Origin: Limibacter armeniacum
GTDB lineage: Bacteria; Bacteroidota; Bacteroidia; Cytophagales; Flammeovirgaceae
Reading direction: 5' to 3'
Length of the DNA stretch: 64,000 bases
NCBI RefSeq assembly: GCF_036880985.1
Contig: NZ_JBAJNO010000002.1
Location: 248,001-312,000, forward strand
Part shown: in pieces, positions 1 to 8,031 of the stretch
Numbering within the stretch: the first letter of the stretch is position 1
Layout of the letters: every line of letters starts with the position of its first letter
Notes under the pieces: generated by a model
The model's database searches: none
What the model saw: the letters and a program-made list of their open reading frames with translations, nothing else
Told to the model about the DNA's origin: nothing
Position numbers and translations under genes: made by a program

Positions 1-1232
1 AGTATGAAGCCTTTGACAATTTTCTTAAGCAAAATGGTTTTGACAAGGCATTCCCGACCGTCGATTCCCTGACCAAGGCATTGGGGGCGGTTGCCCACTA
101 CTATCAGGGCAGGATGATTGAGAATATCCGCATTGGCAATGTATCGGACGGCTATGTCGTGAACGGATGGGAAGGCGAAAAAATCGAGAACCATTCCGGC
201 ATTGTGGACATCTACCGCAACCCGAAAGCTGATCCAAGCATCTTGGCTTATTATAACCAACCCCTTTATGTGGCGGTAAAGCTACGGGATAAGGTTGGCG
301 AAGTAGGTGATACACTAACTGCCGACTTCCATATCATCAATGAACAGCACCTGAAAGGAAGCTTTGACCTACTGGTACAAGCAACTGATGAAAAGGGAAC
401 GGTACTGGAAAAAACCTTTAAGGTGAAAGTGACAGGCGGAGACCGTTATGGCGAACTACTACTATCAGGCATAAATATTCCGCTACGTCAGGAAGGGTAT
501 GCTACCCTGACAGCAAAGCTGATCAGAAACGGGAAAACCTTTGCTACAGGAAAAGAAAAGCTGCTGGGCGTTGCACTTCCTGCTATTTCACAACTGAAAG
601 TAGCAGTCAAGGATACTGCCGGAACGGTACAGCAAATGTTACAGACTGCCGGCATCGCTTTCAATGATACCTATTCAGAGAAAAAATCCCTGCCTGAAGA
701 AACCGTACTTTTTGTAGGCAAAGACATGCAACCAGGATTCTTCAACACCAATTTCAGGATGAATGACCCGTATTTGGATTGGGTGTCACAAGGCAATACC
801 CTGATCATCTCAGGAGGAACAGAAAACTGGGGCAGCTACCTGATGCTGAAGGAAGCTGCAGACTTCAGGGGCAGCCGGAAAATGTGGCGCGACTGGTTTG
901 GCGGCAATTATATCGTCAAGGAACATCCGCTGTTTGAAGGACTTCCCGTCAATACTGTTTTCAATTGGGAATACCAGACCCTGGCATTGTACCAGAGAGA
1001 CCGCACCGTGATGCGCATGCATAGTGGCGAATGTGTAGTGGGTGCCTATGCCGACAACAAGGCAGAATTTTATTCTGCCCTGAGCGTCATTCCTTTCGGA
1101 AAAGGTCAGATCATCGTTTCAAGCCTTGATCTGGAAGGGGCATTGAAAGAAGGAGGCAAAGCGGCTGTAGTGGCCAAACGTATCCTGTTGAATATGGCGC
1201 GTACAGGTACAGCCACAAAGCAGGATATCTAA
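1..1232 (+). CDS. C-terminal part of a GH2-like glycoside hydrolase (5' truncated by window edge)
   Basis: The reading frame is open from base 3 to the stop at 1230-1232, so the true start lies upstream of the window; about 409 residues are visible. The segment DGYVVNGWEGEKIENHSG followed by YRNP and a QPLYVAVK stretch resembles the C-terminal beta-sandwich region of large (about 900-1000 residue) GH2 family beta-mannosidase/beta-galactosidase-like proteins of Bacteroidota. The last 150 residues carry HPLFEGLP, a WEYQ motif, VVGAYADNKAEFYSAL and PFGKGQIIVSSLDL, a ThuA/GATase-like tail found after the catalytic barrel in such enzymes. The catalytic domain is outside the window, so the specificity cannot be read. 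It is on the opposite strand to the mannan locus and is followed by a terminator-like hairpin. Family call is by remembered motif resemblance only. Confidence 0.55.
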   Translation, partial: YEAFDNFLKQNGFDKAFPTVDSLTKALGAVAHYYQGRMIENIRIGNVSDGYVVNGWEGEKIENHSGIVDIYRNPKADPSILAYYNQPLYVAVKLRDKVGEVGDTLTADFHIINEQHLKGSFDLLVQATDEKGTVLEKTFKVKVTGGDRYGELLLSGINIPLRQEGYATLTAKLIRNGKTFATGKEKLLGVALPAISQLKVAVKDTAGTVQQMLQTAGIAFNDTYSEKKSLPEETVLFVGKDMQPGFFNTNFRMNDPYLDWVSQGNTLIISGGTENWGSYLMLKEAADFRGSRKMWRDWFGGNYIVKEHPLFEGLPVNTVFNWEYQTLALYQRDRTVMRMHSGECVVGAYADNKAEFYSALSVIPFGKGQIIVSSLDLEGALKEGGKAAVVAKRILLNMARTGTATKQDI

Positions 1233-1257
1233 AACCTTACTTTTCACTTCTGAATTG

Positions 1258-1297
1258 AAAGGCTGTCATAGTGGAATATGGCAGCCTTTGTTTTTTA
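1258..1297 (+). terminator. Rho-independent terminator after the first gene
   Basis: An AGGCTGTCATA arm pairs with TATGGCAGCCTT across a short loop and is followed by TTTGTTTTTT. It lies 26 bases after the stop codon of the upstream gene and is oriented to end its transcript. Confidence 0.75.
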
Positions 1298-1479
1298 CAT
1301 TTACTGTCAAACAATGTATTTGAAAAGTGATGATGGTTTTAGTTTTCGAGACCAGAAGCAGCTGACATTAATTTATCATTAAATATTGTAGCATAAATAC
1401 TGTACCATTGATCTAAAAATCATATGATTAAAGAAGTTTCCGCTTAAGATGTTTTTTATATAATTATGAAATAGAAGAG

Positions 1480-2148
1480 ATGAGAATTGCTAAAAATATT
1501 TTATTGTCTGTAGTGATAACCATAATTTTTTTCTCATGTGAGCCATCGATTCCTGAAGCTGATACGTTAGGCTATGGTAACAATAGATATGGTGTAGAGA
1601 TTGATGGGGTATCTTGGACTCGAAAGATTGGATTTATCAAATCCAATCAGAGTAGAGCTTTTATCGATGGAGATTCAGTGCTATATATTACTATGATAGG
1701 TCAAAATTACGATTCAGTGAAAAATGAATATTTTGATGATACTTCATATGGTTTTTTACACATCACTGTTAAGTTGAATGATAATTATGTAAATGATCCA
1801 CTATCTTTTGATAGTTTTAATGAGCCAAGACTCAAAATGCACCCTGAAGATATTTTGACTGAAAAAGCAAACGAATGGGCTCTTCGACATTTAGATTATC
1901 AATATGGTTTTGATTTTGTTGAGTTAGTCAGACCGTTTGATTATACTTTTGGTTATAGCACCTCAAAGTCCAAATTTAACTTTAAGATTATTGAACTTAA
2001 TAAAAATAAAGGCGTTGTATCTGGCACATTCAGTGGTGTATTGAAAACAATAAATGGAGAATTTGTACATCTTGATAATGGTATATTTGATTTGCCTATT
2101 ATTGATGGGAACCCAACACCAGAATTTCCATTTAACATTGTGGAATAA
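1480..2148 (+). CDS. Hypothetical outer-membrane/periplasmic lipoprotein
   Basis: A 222-residue protein with a short lysine-bearing N-terminus, a hydrophobic run and a lipobox-like IFFSC (Cys20), so it is probably a lipoprotein exported to the periplasm or outer membrane. The mature part begins EPSIPEADTLGYGNN and looks like a small beta-rich domain with many Asp, Asn and Tyr residues; I do not recognise a family. Base composition is clearly more AT-rich than the glycosidase genes on both sides (many TTT, AAT, GAT codons), which hints at a separate origin. It is a single gene: 247 bases separate it from the gene before it and the next gene is convergent. No function is assigned. Confidence 0.7.
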   Translation: MRIAKNILLSVVITIIFFSCEPSIPEADTLGYGNNRYGVEIDGVSWTRKIGFIKSNQSRAFIDGDSVLYITMIGQNYDSVKNEYFDDTSYGFLHITVKLNDNYVNDPLSFDSFNEPRLKMHPEDILTEKANEWALRHLDYQYGFDFVELVRPFDYTFGYSTSKSKFNFKIIELNKNKGVVSGTFSGVLKTINGEFVHLDNGIFDLPIIDGNPTPEFPFNIVE

Positions 2149-2274
2149 ACTAATATTCTGTAAACTATTTGGCGACAATCATCCCTTTTTCAATTAGCGG
2201 TTACTCTTTTGTTTCTAGTCTGAGAATCATAAATAAATTTTAAACTTGACAAGCACCTATTTAACATAAGATTT

Positions 2275-2292
2275 TTTATCCAACTCCAAAGA
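2275..2292 (+). repeat. Copy 1 of an 18-bp dispersed repeat
   Basis: The sequence TTTATCCAACTCCAAAGA here recurs exactly, in inverted orientation, at 31843-31860. Both copies lie in gene-free DNA and both are followed, in repeat orientation, by a short run containing a C4/G4 tract and CATTTATT or CTATTTATT. Confidence 0.6.
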
Positions 2293-2395
2293 GGGGTGAA
2301 TCCATTTATTCCAATAAAGGTATTCACAAATCATGGAAGAGCGTAAAACTTCCGATTTCAATTATTTATCAGCTTAAATGAATGATTCTGACTGC

Positions 2396-3316
2396 TCAGT
2401 TAAATGATTTTCTATATTGAAGTGGCGATAAATTGGTTTTACTCTTGAATAACTTGTTAAATGATTGTGGCTGCACAAACCCTAATTCATAGGCAATTTC
2501 TCCAACAGTAAGCTCTGTGGTTACTAATAATTCCTTGGCTTTTTCAATGAGCTTATTATGGATATGTTGTTGCGTGGTTTGTCCAGTGAGGTTGCGGAGC
2601 ATATCGCTCAAATAGTTAGAAGATACGTTGAGATGGTCTGATATATATTGGACCGATGGTAAGCCCGCTCCCAATGATTTGTTGCTATTAAAATAGTCTT
2701 CCAATAAATCCTCCACCTTAATGAGCAAATCATTACTTGCCTTTTTACGTGTGATAAACTGTCGGTTGTAAAACCTATTCGAGTAATTGAGTAACAACCC
2801 CAAATGTGAGACCATCACATCTTGGCTATAATGATCAATTGACGACTGATATTCCCTCTGAATATTTTGCATGATGCCCTCCATCATCTGCTCTTCCTCT
2901 TCTGATAAGTGCAGAGCCTCATTTACTGCATAGGAGAAATAACCATAATTCTTAATGTCTTTTCCTAGCGGATAATTCCTAATGAAATCAGGATGAAAAA
3001 CCAACCACCAGCCCGTTGCTTGTTCATTATCAGTATTGTCTGCTGACACCGTTTGACCGGGAGACATCAGTGCCAAAACACCTTCGTCAAAATCATAATA
3101 GTGCTGACCATACTTCATTTTGTTTCCCAAGTTTCTTTTCATGGAAACAGTATAAAAGTCCAGTATCAGCACTGTGGAAGCATCAAATATAGGAGCAGTA
3201 GCATCCTCCAATTTAATCAAACTAATTAGAGGATGCTTTGGCTTTGGTAAACCCATTAAACGGTATAATTCAGAAATTGAATTGACAAAAATACGTTTAG
3301 TGTGTTTATCCTTCAT
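2396..3316 (-). CDS. AraC-family transcriptional regulator
   Basis: A 306-residue regulator with an N-terminal cupin-like sensing region (about residues 20-150) and a C-terminal AraC/XylS DNA-binding domain (about 205-305). The two helix-turn-helix units are visible in the stretches VQYISDHLNVSSNYLSDML and VGEIAYELGFVQPQSFNKLF, the second with the usual GF-x-FNKLFK pattern and a final PLQYRKSFN. It lacks a signal peptide and should act in the cytoplasm. Its start overlaps the end of the SnoaL-like gene by 11 bases, so the two are one transcript and probably translationally coupled. This family member is of the type often paired with small oxidoreductase or SnoaL genes; the ligand is unknown. 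It is not part of the mannan operon downstream, being separated from it by a MITE-like element. Confidence 0.88.
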   Translation of the reverse strand: MKDKHTKRIFVNSISELYRLMGLPKPKHPLISLIKLEDATAPIFDASTVLILDFYTVSMKRNLGNKMKYGQHYYDFDEGVLALMSPGQTVSADNTDNEQATGWWLVFHPDFIRNYPLGKDIKNYGYFSYAVNEALHLSEEEEQMMEGIMQNIQREYQSSIDHYSQDVMVSHLGLLLNYSNRFYNRQFITRKKASNDLLIKVEDLLEDYFNSNKSLGAGLPSVQYISDHLNVSSNYLSDMLRNLTGQTTQQHIHNKLIEKAKELLVTTELTVGEIAYELGFVQPQSFNKLFKSKTNLSPLQYRKSFN

Positions 3317-3743
3317 TTTTAAGCATTTGCGCTACAAACAATTCTATAGATTGGATTTTCCAACCCTCTGCTGTTCTTTTGTAAGTAATGTCTTCACTTT
3401 CAAAAACAATATTACTGTCACCATTGTTTACGCCTACCCACAAAAGCCATTTGCCTGTAGCTGTATCACCATCCACTTCAATCACAGGATTTGTAAAGCT
3501 GTGTTGAGCTATTGCAAATACAGAACCTTGTTTTAAGGTTTCAGAAATTGATACATTTCCCTGAGCATGAAGCCCAAATGCCGCACATTCAAAAGTGGCA
3601 TCGTCTACAAATAGGCTGCTGACATCCTGAAAAGTTTTTCCGTTCCACCCTTGGTCTACACAGTGTGCATAGGTAGCCTGAAGTTTCTTGATTGCTTCAA
3701 TGTCTTCCAAAAGCTGGATCCTTTGTTCTAATGTTTTGCCCAT
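3306..3743 (-). CDS. SnoaL/NTF2-like (DUF4440-type) small protein
   Basis: A 145-residue protein of the SnoaL-like NTF2 fold. It has an N-terminal helix with IQLLEDIEAIKKLQATYAHC and a VSSLFVDDATFEC strand/turn. Near the end the pattern GKWLLWVGVN is followed by EDITYKRTAEGWKIQSIELF, the classical last strands of the cone-shaped alpha/beta barrel. Members of this fold bind small hydrophobic ligands or act as isomerases, hydratases or non-enzymatic binding proteins; this one cannot be assigned a reaction. There is no signal peptide. It is the promoter-proximal gene of a two-gene operon with the AraC regulator, whose start lies inside its last codons. Confidence 0.75.
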   Translation of the reverse strand: MGKTLEQRIQLLEDIEAIKKLQATYAHCVDQGWNGKTFQDVSSLFVDDATFECAAFGLHAQGNVSISETLKQGSVFAIAQHSFTNPVIEVDGDTATGKWLLWVGVNNGDSNIVFESEDITYKRTAEGWKIQSIELFVAQMLKNEG

Positions 3744-3848
3744 ATCTCTATTGTTTTAAAGTTATGGCACAAAGGTGGACAGGCTAAATTTCACAAAAGT
3801 GTCCAGATCTCCGTTTTGTGTAGCCAAAATTAATTTCCCTTATAAAAA

Positions 3849-4091
3849 CAATGAGTCACCCTAAGTAACGTGAATTATGGATTTATCTTCAAGTATATCG
3901 CCCTTTCAGGACTGAACAGTGTGGTTTTCATTACGACGGGATAAATCCCATCGCTGATATATTCAGTCCCTTCGGGACATCTACCCTGAAAGGGTAAAAT
4001 ATAATAGTGATGGATTTCAATCCATCTCATTCATGATGTCTTAAAAGCGAATTCTAATCCAAAACTCACATTAAGTAAGAGTGACTCATTG
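3849..4091. mobile_element. 243-bp MITE/REP-like element with 11-bp terminal inverted repeats
   Basis: CAATGAGTCAC at 3849-3859 is the exact reverse complement of GTGACTCATTG at 4081-4091. Nested inside are a second inverted pair, CCCTTTCAGG (3901-3910) with CCTGAAAGGG (3985-3994), and a small GTCCC-TTC-GGGAC hairpin at 3966-3978. The element has no coding capacity. The arrangement is that of a non-autonomous element or a REP cluster of the kind moved by IS200/RAYT-type transposases. It accounts for most of the 370-base gap between the SnoaL gene and the beta-mannosidase. Confidence 0.65.
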
Positions 4092-4113
4092 TTCGTTTTA
4101 TGCATAAAGGTTG

Positions 4114-6696
4114 CTATTTTCGACTCAAACCATAGCTCGCTGTTTCTGCCAGGTGCTGTATCTTGAGATGACTTCTAAATGTCTCTATATCTACACTTCC
4201 CTCGAAGACAATTTTTTTGCTGCTGTTTGGTAACATATCAAAATAGTTGTCCGAGAAATGCCCTTCTGGTATATCTATTAGGGATACAAATACATCCTTA
4301 GCCAGCTTGTCTGTTTTCAACACCAATTCAATTCCTTTTTCAGTCTGTTCAGCCTCCCAAGTCAAATCCGGCGTTGGCAATTGCAATTCCTTTGGATGCT
4401 CGAAATAGATATTGCGTGCTGTTATCTGCTGACCTTTGCTATTTACTAGCTCCAATACCAACATATGGCTGTCCAAGTCATGTTGCTTGCCTAATTCTTC
4501 TGTATCAATTGATTCAATAACCTTCCGTTCATTGTTAAGAAGGCTAGTCTTTCCTGTTCTGGTCCAAACCACATTTCCTTCAAAGTCCTGCAACTGGATA
4601 CGCCATTTACCTGTGACCTTCTCAGGACCATCATGAACCAGTGCCAGCTCCAGTTGTTTCTGTTTTTGCTCCGTTACCCAGATTGTCGGCTGGTACATCT
4701 CTGCCACTTTATACTGCATCGCTTTCCATTTTCCATAAGAATCGATACTTGACCAAGAGGCTACCGGCCAACAGTCATTGATCTGCCAAAAGAGGGTTCC
4801 CATACAGTAAGGCATGGCATTGCGGTGTGCATCAATCGCCATCTCTGCTGACTTAGCCTGAAGCACCTGCCCCACATAAAGTTGCTGCTCAAAATTGTCA
4901 GGAACTTTGTAATACATCTCCATATAGCTGCGGATACGAAGATTGCCAATGCCGCTGCGCTGGTGTGATGCCATGACCTCACGCTTGATATCCCAGTCTT
5001 CTTCTGTTGTAAACTGCTTGACAGAATTGAATTCAGGGAATGACTGGAAGCCGTACTCACTCATAAATCTTGGCACATATTGCCTGAATTGCTCGAACGG
5101 ATGCTCACCATGCCAAACGCCCCAGTAATGGCTATCCCCTGATTTTGTTTCATAGGTTGCCAGCTGCTCAAATCCTGCTGATGGGGAAGAATGCCAATAA
5201 AAATCGCCATCTGTATAACCATTGACTACATCAGGCAAAATATGATGGAACATATCATCGTAGGCTTTCCAAATCTCTTTGCGTTGCTTGGCATTATAAC
5301 GCTGTTTCCAGCCCCAACCTGCATTCTCCTTCCACTCAGACCATGCCATCTCAATTTCATTATTGCCACACCACAGCACAATGGATGGGTGATTCCTTAG
5401 CCTTACCACATTCTCAATGGCTTCCTGCTTGACATTATCCAAAAACTGCTGATCGCCTGGGTACATGCTACAGGCAAACATAAAGTCCTGCCAAACCATA
5501 ATGCCGTACTTGTCACACAACTCATAGAAGTAATCCTGCTCATAGATACCACCACCCCATACACGCAACATATTCATATTCGAACGTTTGGCTGACAGTA
5601 CGATATGCTCGTATGTTTCCTTGCTTACCCTTGGCAGAAACAAGTCGTTAGGGATATAGTTGGCTCCTTTGGCAAAAACAGGCTTGCCGTTGATCTCTAC
5701 ATAGAAGCTTTTTCCTTTTCCGTCTGCATCGGGTTCCTGTACCCATTTCACCGTTCTGAGTCCCACTTCCGTTTCCCATTTTTCCAGCAGCTGATCTTGC
5801 CACAGCTCTACGCTGACATGATAAAGATGTGCCTCTCCCATGCCATTCGGCCACCAAAGTTTTGGCTTTTTGATCACAAAGTCGATGCTTGTCGTTTCCT
5901 TGTCAATCTGTTGTTCCTTCACCAATTTACCATCTACCAGAATCCTAGCTTTTACGGATGAGGCTGCTGTCAATTTAAGGTCTGCTGACAGGTTGGCCAC
6001 TGACTTGGTTCTCGCTCCCTGTCTGATATGGACGTTGGCGATGCTAGTCTCATCCCATGCCTGAAGACTAACATTTCTCCAGATACCGGATGTAACAAAT
6101 CGAGGTCCCCAGTCCCAACCATAATGGTAGCCTGCTTTTCGGGCAAAAATGCTGACCTTATTATCTCCTAATCCACCTAGTTGTGATTGGTCATTGATCG
6201 CAGGCAAAGGATAACCGTGATCTGCCAGCATAGCCATTCCCTTGTCAATAGGAGATGTGAATACCACACGCAAAGTGTTGACAGGTTTGGCCAATCCTTT
6301 CAGGTCAAGACTGTAAGTACGGAACATATTATCCGTTTCCACCACTGTCTCTCCGTTCCAGTAAATGGTGGCGTAGGTATCCAACCCTTCAAAGTTCAGG
6401 ATCAGGTGTTGTTTCTTCAGCAGGTCCTCTCCTATTTTCACTTCCTTGCTGTATTCCCAATCTACCTTGTCAATCCACTGCTGATCGTGTTCATTGAGCC
6501 TGTAGAATGGGTCTTCTATTACACCGGCAGCTAACAAATCTGTATGCACTGTTCCCGGTACGGATGCATTTTGCCAATGCTGTTGTCCCACTTGTCTGAA
6601 CTGCCATGTGCTGTTCAGCGACTGGGATACTTTCTGTGCTGTTGCGGTGGTCATCATGCCTAAAATCAATAAGCAAATCTGTAAGGTCTTTTTCAT
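4114..6696 (-). CDS. GH2 beta-mannosidase, secreted/periplasmic
   Basis: An 860-residue protein of the length typical for GH2 beta-mannosidases. A signal peptide (KKTLQICLLILGMMTTATAQ) is followed by a jelly-roll sugar-binding domain, an immunoglobulin-like domain and the TIM barrel. The acid/base glutamate is in VLWCGNNEIEMAW (Glu about 446) and the nucleophile in MSEYGFQSFPE (Glu about 545). The motifs RVWGGGIYEQDYFYELCD and MVWQDFMFACSMYPGD are strongly characteristic of beta-mannosidases rather than beta-galactosidases. It removes mannose from the non-reducing ends of manno-oligosaccharides, probably in the periplasm. It is the last gene of the minus-strand mannan operon, 67 bases after the epimerase gene. 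Confidence 0.92.
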   Translation of the reverse strand: MKKTLQICLLILGMMTTATAQKVSQSLNSTWQFRQVGQQHWQNASVPGTVHTDLLAAGVIEDPFYRLNEHDQQWIDKVDWEYSKEVKIGEDLLKKQHLILNFEGLDTYATIYWNGETVVETDNMFRTYSLDLKGLAKPVNTLRVVFTSPIDKGMAMLADHGYPLPAINDQSQLGGLGDNKVSIFARKAGYHYGWDWGPRFVTSGIWRNVSLQAWDETSIANVHIRQGARTKSVANLSADLKLTAASSVKARILVDGKLVKEQQIDKETTSIDFVIKKPKLWWPNGMGEAHLYHVSVELWQDQLLEKWETEVGLRTVKWVQEPDADGKGKSFYVEINGKPVFAKGANYIPNDLFLPRVSKETYEHIVLSAKRSNMNMLRVWGGGIYEQDYFYELCDKYGIMVWQDFMFACSMYPGDQQFLDNVKQEAIENVVRLRNHPSIVLWCGNNEIEMAWSEWKENAGWGWKQRYNAKQRKEIWKAYDDMFHHILPDVVNGYTDGDFYWHSSPSAGFEQLATYETKSGDSHYWGVWHGEHPFEQFRQYVPRFMSEYGFQSFPEFNSVKQFTTEEDWDIKREVMASHQRSGIGNLRIRSYMEMYYKVPDNFEQQLYVGQVLQAKSAEMAIDAHRNAMPYCMGTLFWQINDCWPVASWSSIDSYGKWKAMQYKVAEMYQPTIWVTEQKQKQLELALVHDGPEKVTGKWRIQLQDFEGNVVWTRTGKTSLLNNERKVIESIDTEELGKQHDLDSHMLVLELVNSKGQQITARNIYFEHPKELQLPTPDLTWEAEQTEKGIELVLKTDKLAKDVFVSLIDIPEGHFSDNYFDMLPNSSKKIVFEGSVDIETFRSHLKIQHLAETASYGLSRK

Positions 6697-6763
6697 CTCA
6701 GCAACTTATGAGTAGAACATTCATTTTCTTAAAAAATCTCTTTTATAGTATGTTATGGCTTCT

Positions 6764-7936
6764 CTAGTTTTTTAGCCTTTCCATGATTTCCAGCATCGCT
6801 CTTCCGTTATGGTATGGACACTTCCAAGGTCCTGCCTTGTCTTCTGAAGTAACCAGTTGATGATCCTTAGTCACCCGCCAGTGCCACTCACCTTCCTGAT
6901 CGATGATATATGCTTTGGTAAAATCCCAAACTTTTCCTGCTGCATCAAGGAATTTCTGATCATTGTTGATCTGCCATGCATTAAGCCATCCTACCAATGC
7001 CTCTGCCTGTGGCCACCAATGTTTGTCCGTGTCTGTCAATCCTTCAGATGACGCCTCATTCATCAGCCCTCCATCCTCATCAAGACCTGACAGGGCTGCC
7101 TCTGCCATCTGAACAGCCAGAGCGTTGGTCGTTTCAATCAGAGTTTTATCTCCCAATACCTCGGCTGCTTCAGCCAACAACCAACTACCTTCGATATCAT
7201 GCCCGAAAGAGATTTCATCGGAAAGCAGTCTCCAGTCATCATCAAAAAACAGATGGAAATGACTGGTTTCACTGATAAAGCAGCTGCTCATCAATACAAT
7301 CAGGTTCTCAAGACTTTCAGCCAATCTATCGTCTTTCCATATCCGGTACAGGTTGGTATAAGCTTCCAGTACATGCAGGTGCGTATTCATGGTCTTGGTG
7401 GCATTCATGTCCTTTTCACTTAATCGCACATCCTCCATAGCTGACCAGTCTCGGGCAAATGCTTCAAAGTAACCATTTCGCTCCCTGTCACGGCTATATT
7501 TTTCCAGCAGTCCAAACAATTCAATTGCCAACTCCAGTGCCTGACCGCTACCTTCGATTTGCTCATATTCCGAAAGGGCATAGATGGCAAATGCCTGCGC
7601 ATAGACCTGCTTCTTGTCTTCGGTTACTTTTCCTTGAAAATCCAGCATCCAAAAAACGCCTCCCTTTTCCTGATCAAAGAAATGATCTTTCAGGTAATGG
7701 TATGCCCTGTCAGCCACCTGCTTGTAAACAGTATTTTTTGATTGTCGGAAAGCCGCCGAAAATGTCCACAGGATACGGGTATTGAGGATAATAGCCTTGT
7801 CCGCTTCGGGGTATAATTTCCCATCACCATCAATTCTTCCGTAGAAACCGCCATTCTCCCTATCCACCATGCGCTGCTGCCAGAAGGAAAGGATATTCTT
7901 GTCCAGCACTTGCTGTGCCTCTTGTATTGTAATCAT
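6764..7936 (-). CDS. Cellobiose/mannobiose 2-epimerase (AGE family)
   Basis: A 390-residue (alpha/alpha)6-barrel protein of the N-acylglucosamine 2-epimerase family with no signal peptide, so cytoplasmic. Family motifs include QRMVDRENGGFYGRIDGDG near the N-terminus, NTRILWTFSAAFR, the histidine-bearing NTHLHVLEAYTNLYR and SFGHDIEGSWLL, HWWPQAEALVGWLNA, and EWHWRVTKDH near the C-terminus, which supply the conserved catalytic histidines and acidic residues. In characterised mannan loci this enzyme converts beta-1,4-mannobiose to mannosyl-glucose, the substrate of the GH130 phosphorylase encoded 3 kb upstream. That pairing supports mannobiose rather than cellobiose as the physiological substrate (inference from context). 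It ends 67 bases before the beta-mannosidase. Confidence 0.9.
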   Translation of the reverse strand: MITIQEAQQVLDKNILSFWQQRMVDRENGGFYGRIDGDGKLYPEADKAIILNTRILWTFSAAFRQSKNTVYKQVADRAYHYLKDHFFDQEKGGVFWMLDFQGKVTEDKKQVYAQAFAIYALSEYEQIEGSGQALELAIELFGLLEKYSRDRERNGYFEAFARDWSAMEDVRLSEKDMNATKTMNTHLHVLEAYTNLYRIWKDDRLAESLENLIVLMSSCFISETSHFHLFFDDDWRLLSDEISFGHDIEGSWLLAEAAEVLGDKTLIETTNALAVQMAEAALSGLDEDGGLMNEASSEGLTDTDKHWWPQAEALVGWLNAWQINNDQKFLDAAGKVWDFTKAYIIDQEGEWHWRVTKDHQLVTSEDKAGPWKCPYHNGRAMLEIMERLKN

Positions 7937-8031
7937 TTTTCAAAAAAAGACTAACGGTTAAAAGTATACCGGCCGTCCATTGGGGCGACCGGTTGGTTAG
8001 TAAAAATAGGTTTCCGAACCTTCATCAATAA

